The notes below the pieces were generated by a model, which saw nothing but the letters and a program-made list of their open reading frames with translations, ran no database searches and was not told the DNA's origin. The position numbers and the translations under genes are program-made. DNA of 5,602 bases from CAZIOI01 sp964540855 (GTDB lineage: Bacteria > Patescibacteriota > UBA1384 > DTJR01), in NCBI GenBank assembly GCA_964540855.1, contig CAZIOI010000039.1, forward strand, positions 1 to 5,602, read 5' to 3'. Shown in pieces: positions 1 to 5,599 of the stretch; positions within the stretch are counted from its first letter, which is position 1, and every line of letters starts with the position of its first letter.

Positions 1-2
1 CC

Positions 3-119
3 GCTACCTCAAACGACTATACCGTCTTAACCAAACGCCAAGAGAAATCCATCACTCAAATCATTGTTCAAATATTAGAAGAAAACTTCAGCTGGTTAAA
101 GAAGTTGAAGATATTGTAA
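3..119 (+). CDS. C-terminal fragment of an unidentified protein (5' end outside the window)
   Basis: An open frame enters from the left edge and gives 38 residues before a TAA stop at 117-119. The tail reads ATSNDYTVLTKRQEKS, then a stretch rich in I, L, E and K that includes FSWLKKLKIL. It looks like an amphipathic basic helix closing a protein. I do not recognise the family. The stop codon overlaps the left AAGG target duplication of the insertion sequence, so the insertion fell at the very end of this gene without changing its product. Before the insertion, its stop lay 37 bp upstream of ileS on the same strand, so the two could have been one operon. A second frame (from base 2, stop at 161-163) is also open, but it runs into the element and is arginine- and histidine-rich, so it is the less likely reading. 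The fragment is short, so confidence is limited. Confidence 0.4.
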   Translation, partial: ATSNDYTVLTKRQEKSITQIIVQILEENFSWLKKLKIL

Positions 120-121
120 GG
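118..121. repeat. Left target site duplication (AAGG)
   Basis: AAGG directly precedes the left inverted repeat and recurs as AAGG directly after the right inverted repeat at 1404-1407. A 4-bp match has about a 1 in 256 chance of arising at random at a fixed position. It falls exactly where the inverted-repeat similarity ends on both sides, which supports a real duplication. Confidence 0.65.
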
Positions 122-147
122 CGCATTAGATCATTTATAAATGTTAC
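122..147. repeat. Left terminal inverted repeat (IRL)
   Basis: Read inwards, it is CG, one variable base, ATTAGATCAT, a short variable spacer (TTAT), then AAATGTTAC. The right end read inwards is CG, A, ATTAGATCAT, CAG, AAATGTTAC. At least 21 positions are therefore identical, with a one-base length difference in the spacer. The transposase stop codon (TAA, read on the minus strand at 146-144) lies inside this repeat. A further ATTAGCTC-like copy at about 163-170 resembles the subterminal repeat of the right end. Confidence 0.8.
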
Positions 148-1289
148 TTTAAGCTCTTTCTAATTAGCTCTATTTTTCTGTCAATTTCGCGTTTCAGTTT
201 GATCGGATTGAGTGTCTTGTAAATTGACCTTAGCAAATCCTTTTGCTCTTTGGAAATATACTTTGATTTGATAAGTCTCCGGTATGGCGTTTCGGCTTTG
301 TAATATGTCTTTTTGCTTTTACCTGTTTCCAGATTCTTGACCTTTTTTTTGAGTTTCATTGTCGGCTGGAAGAAATTGAGAAATAGCCGCCATTCATTTC
401 GATAAAGATCATTGAGTAGATCCTGCTGGACTCTTAGGTCTAATCTCGAGTAGCCGATCAGTCGCCTGATAGCGGTATAGTTCTTTTGCTCAACATGAGC
501 ACTGTCGTTGGGGTGGTATTCTCTGGCTCTAGTAAAGCTGATGTTGTTTCTTTCACAGTAATAATGCATTTGCCAGTTGATAAATTCACCGCCGTTATCG
601 GGATCAATTCCTTTGAGCACAAAAGGTAACCTTCTTCTGATTTTATCCATTTGCTCTTTAGTTGCCCGCTCTCCCTTACCCCAAATAGCTGCTTGTTCAC
701 TCCAGCCGGAAGCAATATCAATCAGGTTGAGCGAAAAGATGAATTTTCCCGACACATCTCCTCCTGAATGACCGACCGTGTCCGCTTCGCACCAACCCGG
801 CTCTTTTTGCTCCCATGGCCCAAAACGCAGAGCAATTTGGTTTTTCAAGAGACTTCCCGGTCTAGTCAGTCCGCCGATTTTGGTAAAGTTTCGTCGCTTG
901 GATTGTCTGATAATTCTTTTTACACTAATCAAACTTATCTCGAGCAGTTTTTGTTTTATTTCATCGGAGAGTCCAATCTCGCCTTGATCAAGCAGACATT
1001 CGAGTATCTCTGGGATGAAAGGATGAAACCGCTCGGCGCAAATTTCCCCCGAAGCACGCCAGAGGAATTTCAGTTTATCCACTACCTCAATTGGGTATTT
1101 CTTTTCTCTTGTTCTTATTCTTTTGAATTTTGGCGTTATGGGATTATTGATCAGGCGCAGAGCTGATTTGCGTTTGTATGAAGTGAAATCACAAAAGTCA
1201 TTCAAAAGCTGAGTCTTCTTCTTTTTACTTGCCATGCAATACTTCTTTTTCAGTTCAATCAGATATTCTCGTTTGCTCATTTTGTTCAT
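144..1289 (-). CDS. DDE (DD35E) insertion-sequence transposase with integrase core
   Basis: A 381-residue transposase that should bind the element's terminal repeats and catalyse DNA cleavage and strand transfer. Residues 1-60 are strongly basic (KREYLIELKKKY; KKKKTQ; FTSYKRKSALRLI) and probably form the helix-turn-helix DNA-binding region. The RNase H-like integrase core spans roughly 150-310. The presumed acidic triad is D170 (CEADTVGHSGG), D231 (GIDPDNGGEFIN) and E267 (NDSAHVEQKN), with 35 residues between the last two. The family-typical TRPGSLLKNQI stretch precedes the core at 142-151. The C-terminal 75 residues are lysine/arginine-rich (TPYRRLI, then a basic coil). The ATG at 1289 is chosen because GGAGAG lies 7 bases upstream (minus strand, 1302-1297); an in-frame ATG three codons later is an alternative. 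The gene is intact with no frameshift. The family is certain as an rve-type DDE transposase; the precise IS family is not. Confidence 0.93.
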   Translation of the reverse strand: MNKMSKREYLIELKKKYCMASKKKKTQLLNDFCDFTSYKRKSALRLINNPITPKFKRIRTREKKYPIEVVDKLKFLWRASGEICAERFHPFIPEILECLLDQGEIGLSDEIKQKLLEISLISVKRIIRQSKRRNFTKIGGLTRPGSLLKNQIALRFGPWEQKEPGWCEADTVGHSGGDVSGKFIFSLNLIDIASGWSEQAAIWGKGERATKEQMDKIRRRLPFVLKGIDPDNGGEFINWQMHYYCERNNISFTRAREYHPNDSAHVEQKNYTAIRRLIGYSRLDLRVQQDLLNDLYRNEWRLFLNFFQPTMKLKKKVKNLETGKSKKTYYKAETPYRRLIKSKYISKEQKDLLRSIYKTLNPIKLKREIDRKIELIRKSLK

Positions 1290-1316
1290 TGTGAGACTCT
1301 CCGCTATTTATATATT
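1289..1316 (+). promoter_or_regulatory. Candidate outward promoter of the element, facing ileS
   Basis: On the + strand, TTGTGA (1289-1294; 4 of 6 to the sigma-70 -35 consensus) is followed after 16 bp by TATATT (1311-1316; 5 of 6 to the -10). It would start near 1323 and read through the right inverted repeat into ileS. It overlaps the A/T-rich -10 region of the transposase promoter on the other strand, so some chance similarity is expected. It is a weak call based only on hexamer matches. Confidence 0.25.
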
Positions 1317-1337
1317 CTAGACAGGAGATTGTCCCAA
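1307..1337 (-). promoter_or_regulatory. Candidate transposase promoter
   Basis: On the minus strand, TTGGGA (1337-1332) is followed after 17 bp by TATATA (1314-1309), or after 19 bp by TATAAA (1312-1307). The transcript would start close to 1300, leaving a leader of around 10 nt before the transposase ATG at 1289. That is tight, because the GGAGAG ribosome binding site at 1302-1297 would then lie at or partly before the start point. The exact hexamers are therefore uncertain, although the A/T-rich core is a credible promoter region. Confidence 0.35.
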
Positions 1338-1341
1338 ATTA

Positions 1342-1366
1342 CGGTAACATTGTTAATGAGCTAACG
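1342..1366. repeat. Subterminal repeat, inner copy
   Basis: CGGTAACATT, four variable bases, ATGA, G, CTAA, CG. It repeats the right terminal sequence at a constant 35-bp offset (CGGTAACATT at 1342 and 1377; ATGANCTAA at 1356 and 1391). About 19 of the first 23 positions match the terminal copy apart from the variable spacer and one base. A 5-bp stem (CGAAA/TTTCG, loop ATGC, 1365-1378) joins the two copies. It is probably a second transposase binding site. Confidence 0.7.
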
Positions 1367-1378
1367 AAAATGCTTTCG

Positions 1379-1403
1379 GTAACATTTCTGATGATCTAAT
1401 TCG
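1379..1403. repeat. Right terminal inverted repeat (IRR)
   Basis: GTAACATTT, CTG, ATGATCTAAT, TCG on the + strand is the inverted counterpart of the left end at 122-147. The similarity stops at 1403, and the next four bases are the AAGG duplication. Together with CG at 1377-1378 it also forms the outer member of the 35-bp-spaced direct repeat. Confidence 0.8.
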
Positions 1404-1407
1404 AAGG
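1404..1407. repeat. Right target site duplication (AAGG)
   Basis: AAGG directly follows the right inverted repeat and matches AAGG at 118-121. Joining the flanks through one copy restores a continuous 37-bp gap between the upstream stop codon and the ileS start. Confidence 0.65.
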
Positions 1408-1436
1408 TTGAACTTTCTCCTGTTTTTAGCTACGAT
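1408..1436 (+). promoter_or_regulatory. Candidate ileS promoter giving a leaderless mRNA
   Basis: TTGAAC (1408-1413) and TACGAT (1431-1436) are separated by exactly 17 bp; each matches 4 of 6 bases of the sigma-70 consensus. The base 7 nt after the -10 is A1443, the first base of the ileS ATG. This predicts a leaderless transcript and agrees with the lack of any Shine-Dalgarno sequence before ileS. The -35 begins at the first base after the right AAGG, so the element inserted immediately upstream and left this promoter intact. The call rests on spacing and position; the hexamers are only moderate matches. Confidence 0.4.
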
Positions 1437-1442
1437 TGCCAT

Positions 1443-4403
1443 ATGGAAAACCAGATCGAAGACAACAAAAAAGAAAAATCAGCTGTCTGTGTGCAAGAAG
1501 AACAAACTGTTAGGTTTTGGCGAGAAAACAAAATTTTCGAAAAATCGGTTGAATCTAGGTCTCCAGAGGAAGAGTTTGTATTTTATGACGGACCTCCGTT
1601 TGCCACCGGTCTTCCGCACTACGGTCACATTCTTTCTTCTGTAACAAAAGATCTTTTTCCTCGGTATCAAACAATGCGCGGCAAACGTGTCGAGCGCCGT
1701 TGGGGTTGGGACTGCCATGGTTTGCCGATCGAAACTCTTGTGGAAAAAAAGCTTGGAATCTCCGGTAAAAAGCAAATAGAAGAGCGGGGAGTCAGACTTT
1801 TTAACGAAACCGCTCGTTTGATGGTTTTGGAATATGCGTCTCAGTGGCGCGAAATGGTCGAAAGAATCGGCCGCTGGGTCGAATTTGATAATTCGTACAA
1901 AACCATGGATACAGACTATATGGAAAGTGTCTGGTGGGTTCTAAAAAAACTCTGGGATCAGGGTCTCGTATATGAAGGTAGAAAAGTGTTGATGTATTGT
2001 CCTCGCTGCGAGACTCCGGTTTCAAATGCCGAAGTGTCGATGGATAATAGCTACAAGGATGTTACAGACGAGACTGTAACGGTTAAATTTAAGTTGAGAT
2101 CAGGTCAAGAATTTGAAAAAAAACTGGAGACAAAGGATGCGGTTTATATTCTTGCATGGACGACAACCCCGTGGACTTTACCGGGCAATGTTGCTCTGGC
2201 CGTCGGTGGAGAGATCGAATACATGGCGCTAAGAGTTAAGGGCGATAGCGATATTTATATTGTCGCCTCGAAACTTGTTGAGAAAGTTTTTAAAAACAAA
2301 GAAATTGAGGTTGTACGCGATAAAATGCTTGGCAGTGAGCTTGATGGTTTGGAATATGAGCCGTTATATGAAATCGACAAAGTCAAAAATTCCGGCAAGA
2401 AGGCGTGGTATATAACTACGGCGGACTTTGTAACTGTTGAAGACGGAACGGGTGTTGTTCATACGGCCGTTATCTATGGCGAGGATGACTTCAATCTTGG
2501 TCAAAAAATTGATTTACCGCAAGTTCCGCTTCTTGATTCGTCAGGGCATTATAACGAAGACGCCCCCGAATTTTTGCGAGGTAAATTTTACAAGGAGGCG
2601 GAAAGAGAAATTAAACGAGACCTCGAGAGTAGGGGTTTGTTATATTCCAGGGAACAATACACACACTCGTATCCGTTTTGTTGGAGATGCGAAAGTCCCC
2701 TTATATATAATGCTATTTCTGCTTGGTTTGTCGATATTCAAAAAAACAAAGAGCGTTTAAAAGAATTAAATGAAAAAATCAATTGGAATCCGAAATATTT
2801 AAAGCACGGACGTTTTTTGAATATTTTGGAGGCAGCGCCTGACTGGAATATCTCGCGAAACAGGTATTGGGCGACGCCTTTGCCGTTTTTTAAGTGCGAA
2901 AAATGTGGTAAGTCGAAGTGCTTCGGATCAATTGACGAGCTTAGACAGGAAGCCAGTAACTTTGGTTATATTTATCCGGACGAGAATAATATAGATTTGC
3001 ACAAACCGTTTATCGACGAGCTTGAAATAACTTGTGAATGTGGTGAAAAAATCAAGAGAATTCCCGAGGTCATCGATTGCTGGGTTGAGTCAAGCTCGAT
3101 GCCTTTTGCCCAATTTCATTATCCTTTTGAAAACAAAAACGAGTTTGAGTCTAAATACCCGGGCGATTTTATCGGTGAATATATCTCGCAAACGAGAGCA
3201 TGGTTTTATTATATGCATGCCATAGGCGTTTTGGCTTTTGATGATGTTTCGTTTAAGAATGTCGTCTCTACAGGTGTTATCCTAAACGAAAAAGGCGAGA
3301 AAATGTCTAAGTCGAAGCAGAATTTTCCGGATCCGTGGAAAATGATTGATGCATATGGCGCGGACGCCTTGAGGTTCTATGTTATGGGCTCTGTTGTAAT
3401 GAACGCTGATAATTTGTCATTTAGCGAAAGGGAATTGCGAGAGACATACAATAAGGTTATCAATATGCTAGGTAACATTCTAAAATTTTTTGAGATTTAC
3501 TCCGAGGGAAAAATCGAGGAATTTTCTTTTTCGCAACTAACTGTCCTTGATAGATATATCGTCAGCCGTTTGGAAGCAACGCTAATTGATGTGACTGCCG
3601 ACTTGGATGATTATAATACTGTCAAGGCTTGTAGATCAATTAAGACGTTTATAGACGACCTTTCAACATGGTGGCTTAGGCGATCCAGAGAAAGATTCAG
3701 ACAATCCGGCGAGGATCGTGATATTGCGATGATGACGCTGGGTTACGTCTTAAAAAAATTGTCGCTGATAATTGCGCCTATTACACCATTTATAGCTGAA
3801 GAGATTTTCCAAAAAGTAAAATCTGACTCAGACCCTTTAAGCGTTCATCTTATGTATTGGCCGAAGACCGAAGCAGGGCTATATGATGAGGTGCTAGAAT
3901 CCGATATGGCAAAAGCCAAAAAAATTGTCGAGCTTGGTCATAGTTTGCGTGCAGCCAATTCACTTCGCGTCAGGCAACCTTTATCGGCGGTTAGTTTTGA
4001 AAAATTTCATAAAAATCATGAAGAATTTGAAAATATTATTCTTGACGAGCTAAATATTGAATCTTGTCGTGAAACCTCAGAAATGTCCCAACCCAAAGAA
4101 ATACAACTTGACGAGATCAAAGTGGCTCTTGATATTGCACTTGACGACAGGTTGAGATCGCTGGGTGACACTAGAGAAGTAATCAGGTTAATTCAGGAAC
4201 GAAGAAAACGAAGCGGTTTGAAACCGGGTCAAGAGATTAAAGCAAGTTACACTTGCGATTCCGAACCAGCGCGCGAGTTTATAAAGGAGAATGCCAAAGA
4301 GATTTGCTTGCAGGCTTCGCTTAGCTCATTGAACGAAGATCCAAGCCTTGAAGACGGATACGAGGTTACCATATCAACAGGTATCGTAAAAATTTCATTT
4401 TAG
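1443..4403 (+). CDS. ileS: Isoleucine--tRNA ligase, eukaryote/archaeal-like (IleS2) class
   Basis: A 986-residue class I aminoacyl-tRNA synthetase that activates isoleucine with ATP and charges tRNA-Ile in the cytoplasm. The Rossmann catalytic core carries DGPPFATGLPHYGH (49-62, HIGH motif as HYGH) and GEKMSKSKQNFPDP (618-631, KMSKS loop). The CP1 editing domain (about 190-410) carries WTTTPWTLPGN (239-249) and GTGVVHTAVIYGEDDF (335-350), so the editing threonines and acidic residues are present. Cysteine pairs at CPRC (186-189), CWRC (413-416), CEKC (485-488) and CEC (531-533) suggest zinc binding. DWNISRNRYWATPLP lies at 467-481. The anticodon-binding helical domain begins near 700 (WWLRRSRERF, 743-752) and is followed by VRQPLSAV (843-850) and a C-terminal domain ending in a short beta-rich tail. 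The IleS1-type C-terminal zinc finger is absent. The form of the KMSKS and HIGH regions and the C-terminus place it in the IleS2 class, many members of which tolerate mupirocin. The ATG at 1443 is chosen because the family block QTVRFWRENKIFEKS starts 20 residues later; no ribosome binding site is visible. Its stop abuts rodA. Confidence 0.97.
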   Translation: MENQIEDNKKEKSAVCVQEEQTVRFWRENKIFEKSVESRSPEEEFVFYDGPPFATGLPHYGHILSSVTKDLFPRYQTMRGKRVERRWGWDCHGLPIETLVEKKLGISGKKQIEERGVRLFNETARLMVLEYASQWREMVERIGRWVEFDNSYKTMDTDYMESVWWVLKKLWDQGLVYEGRKVLMYCPRCETPVSNAEVSMDNSYKDVTDETVTVKFKLRSGQEFEKKLETKDAVYILAWTTTPWTLPGNVALAVGGEIEYMALRVKGDSDIYIVASKLVEKVFKNKEIEVVRDKMLGSELDGLEYEPLYEIDKVKNSGKKAWYITTADFVTVEDGTGVVHTAVIYGEDDFNLGQKIDLPQVPLLDSSGHYNEDAPEFLRGKFYKEAEREIKRDLESRGLLYSREQYTHSYPFCWRCESPLIYNAISAWFVDIQKNKERLKELNEKINWNPKYLKHGRFLNILEAAPDWNISRNRYWATPLPFFKCEKCGKSKCFGSIDELRQEASNFGYIYPDENNIDLHKPFIDELEITCECGEKIKRIPEVIDCWVESSSMPFAQFHYPFENKNEFESKYPGDFIGEYISQTRAWFYYMHAIGVLAFDDVSFKNVVSTGVILNEKGEKMSKSKQNFPDPWKMIDAYGADALRFYVMGSVVMNADNLSFSERELRETYNKVINMLGNILKFFEIYSEGKIEEFSFSQLTVLDRYIVSRLEATLIDVTADLDDYNTVKACRSIKTFIDDLSTWWLRRSRERFRQSGEDRDIAMMTLGYVLKKLSLIIAPITPFIAEEIFQKVKSDSDPLSVHLMYWPKTEAGLYDEVLESDMAKAKKIVELGHSLRAANSLRVRQPLSAVSFEKFHKNHEEFENIILDELNIESCRETSEMSQPKEIQLDEIKVALDIALDDRLRSLGDTREVIRLIQERRKRSGLKPGQEIKASYTCDSEPAREFIKENAKEICLQASLSSLNEDPSLEDGYEVTISTGIVKISF

Positions 4404-5492
4404 ATGAAACTTCCAAAGTTCTCTGCGAATTTTGACTTCTGGTTGGTTGCGATTCCGATTTTATTAGCGGTAGCCAGTATCTCGACGCTTTTTTCAATCA
4501 CGTCTGTAACCGGCAAAACCAATCTTGCGACGGACCAGATAATTAACTTTGCCATAGGCTTTGGAGTTTATTTTGTTGCTGCCGCTTTTAATTATCGCCA
4601 GCACAAACCATACAGTTTTTATATGTATTTGTTTGGATTGGCGGGATTGGTTGCTGTCGTATTTTTGGGTCAGACAATATTCGGGTCGAGGCGCTGGATC
4701 AATCTCGGCTTTACCCAGTATCAACCATCCGAGCTGATGAAGTTTTTTGCCCTCATCTTTTTTTCGGCATTTTTGTCCGAAAAAAAGATGTCTATCAAAT
4801 CAATAGTTTTGTATCTGGTTTTATCAGTGATACCGATTTATCTGGTTTTTGATCAACCCGACCTTGGGACCGCACTTACATTAATAGTTATTGCAGCTAC
4901 GGTTTTTTTTGCGGCAAAACCGTCCAAAAAGGTGATTGCGGTTGCGCTTATCGGCGCGTGCATAGCCGCGCCTATCGGATGGTTCAGTCTGAAATCATAT
5001 CAAAAAGAAAGGCTGACAACTTTTTTAAACCCCTCGTCCGATCCTCTGGGAAGCGGCTATAATGTAAATCAATCCAAGATTGCAGTCGGGTCCGGCGGGT
5101 TGATGGGCAAAGGGTTTGGCAATGCTACGCAGTCACAGCTTCAGTTTATACCGGTTGCTCACGTGGACTTTATATTTTCCGGTTGGGCGGAAGCAACGGG
5201 CTTTGTCGGATCGGCGGCGATGGTGGGGGCATACGTGTTGCTGCTTTGGCGAGTGTTGGTAAGCGCCACTCGATCACACGACCGATTTGGAAGTTTATTT
5301 TGCTTCGGTGTTACAGGAATGATTGTTTTTCAAGCTTTTGTGAATATTGCTATGAATATAGGGCTTGCGCCTGTAACCGGAATACCCTTGCCGCTGGTCT
5401 CATATGGCGGTACGTCGGTATTGACTACGATGTTGATTTTGGGGACGGTACAGAGTATCTATTTGCGTCAAAGGTCCTTAAAATTTGACTAA
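4404..5492 (+). CDS. rodA: RodA-type SEDS peptidoglycan glycosyltransferase
   Basis: A 362-residue integral membrane protein of the SEDS (RodA/FtsW/SpoVE) family, which polymerises lipid II into glycan strands with a class B penicillin-binding protein. About ten hydrophobic segments can be seen, roughly at 11-33, 45-62, 70-90, 110-125, 132-150, 156-172, 176-196, 262-288, 298-318 and 332-354, with a large extracytoplasmic loop at about 197-260. Family motifs in order are GSRRWINLG (94-102) with QPSELMKF (107-114), DQPDLGTAL (150-158), GYNVNQSKIAVGSGG (218-232), HVDFIFSGWAEATG (253-266) and GLAPVTGIPLPLVSYGG (320-336). D255 matches the catalytic aspartate of the family. GIPLPLVSYGG favours RodA over FtsW, which usually has GLPLPFISYGG. 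The second glutamate of the usual EE pair after the aspartate is Ala264 here. The ATG follows the ileS TAG with no gap and no Shine-Dalgarno sequence, so translation probably depends on ribosomes terminating on ileS. No partner penicillin-binding protein is in the window. Confidence 0.93.
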   Translation: MKLPKFSANFDFWLVAIPILLAVASISTLFSITSVTGKTNLATDQIINFAIGFGVYFVAAAFNYRQHKPYSFYMYLFGLAGLVAVVFLGQTIFGSRRWINLGFTQYQPSELMKFFALIFFSAFLSEKKMSIKSIVLYLVLSVIPIYLVFDQPDLGTALTLIVIAATVFFAAKPSKKVIAVALIGACIAAPIGWFSLKSYQKERLTTFLNPSSDPLGSGYNVNQSKIAVGSGGLMGKGFGNATQSQLQFIPVAHVDFIFSGWAEATGFVGSAAMVGAYVLLLWRVLVSATRSHDRFGSLFCFGVTGMIVFQAFVNIAMNIGLAPVTGIPLPLVSYGGTSVLTTMLILGTVQSIYLRQRSLKFD

Positions 5493-5511
5493 TGTTTTGT
5501 GCGTCAAATTT
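5481..5511 (+). terminator. Hairpin at the end of rodA, possible weak terminator
   Basis: AAATTTGAC (5481-5489) and GTCAAATTT (5503-5511) form a perfect 9-bp stem around a 13-nt loop that contains the rodA stop codon. The stem is A/T-rich and is followed by GATTTTCGC rather than a clean run of T, so it is not a textbook Rho-independent terminator. It could end the ileS-rodA transcript inefficiently or protect its 3' end. Confidence 0.4.
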
Positions 5512-5570
5512 GATTTTCGCGCGCCAGCGAGAGCGCTATGAGCATGATGCAAAAGTTAGTTAACATATTG

Positions 5571-5599
5571 GACTCCGCAGAGCATAAATAAGCGGGGTC
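5571..5599. repeat. Hairpin at the window edge, possible repeat boundary
   Basis: GACTCCGC (5571-5578) pairs with GCGGGGTC (5592-5599) through 8 bp including one G-U wobble, around a 13-nt loop. The G+C-rich stem contrasts with the A/T-rich loop and left flank, and the sequence continues GCGGGGTCAGG to the last base. This resembles the conserved outer end of a REP-like or IS200-type repeat, but the rest lies outside the window. Between the rodA stop and this hairpin there is only a small AGCG/CGCT stem at 5526-5537 and no convincing gene. Confidence 0.3.

Larger units (their letters stand above)
122..1403 (-). mobile_element. Complete insertion sequence with DD35E transposase (1282 bp)
   Basis: The element is bounded by imperfect terminal inverted repeats (122-147 and 1379-1403) that both begin CG when read inwards, and by 4-bp AAGG direct repeats. 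It carries one intact transposase gene on the minus strand that fills almost the whole element, plus about 114 bp of noncoding DNA at the right end holding its promoter and subterminal repeats. All parts needed for transposition look intact: an uninterrupted ORF, acidic triad, both ends, and promoter with ribosome binding site. It may therefore be recent or still active. The transposase has an integrase core related to the IS3/IS481 superfamily. I cannot assign the exact ISfinder family from sequence alone. The element sits between an unidentified gene and ileS, with its transposase transcribed away from ileS. Confidence 0.85.

Noticed and set aside
2..163. Alternative + strand reading frame at the left edge, 53 codons, ending inside the insertion sequence
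   Set aside because: Its product is rich in arginine and histidine and crosses the insertion boundary; without the element it would run on into a frame overlapping ileS. The frame ending at 119 is more protein-like and stops before ileS.
768..1166. 132-codon + strand open frame opposite the transposase, plus smaller ones at 577-771 and 778-987
   Set aside because: They lie wholly antisense to a clear transposase, have no ribosome binding site, and their products (serine-, leucine- and phenylalanine-rich) are typical of reverse-strand shadows of a lysine-rich gene.
1365..1378. CGAAA/TTTCG hairpin as a transcription terminator
   Set aside because: The stem is only 5 bp with no T run after it. 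It is better explained as the symmetric spacer between the two subterminal repeats.
1408..1442. T-box or other leader riboswitch for ileS
   Set aside because: Only 39 bp separate the element from the ATG, and the pre-insertion gap was 37 bp. That is far too short for a T-box, and no T-box bulge sequence is present.
1408..1644. 78-codon + strand open frame overlapping the start of ileS
   Set aside because: It is a +1 shadow of ileS. In the pre-insertion sequence it would join the alternative left-edge frame, but nothing supports it as a gene.
5538..5591. 17-codon open frame starting ATGAGCATGATG after rodA
   Set aside because: It is too short, lacks a Shine-Dalgarno sequence, and overlaps the first arm and loop of the terminal hairpin. 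Chance is the simplest explanation.
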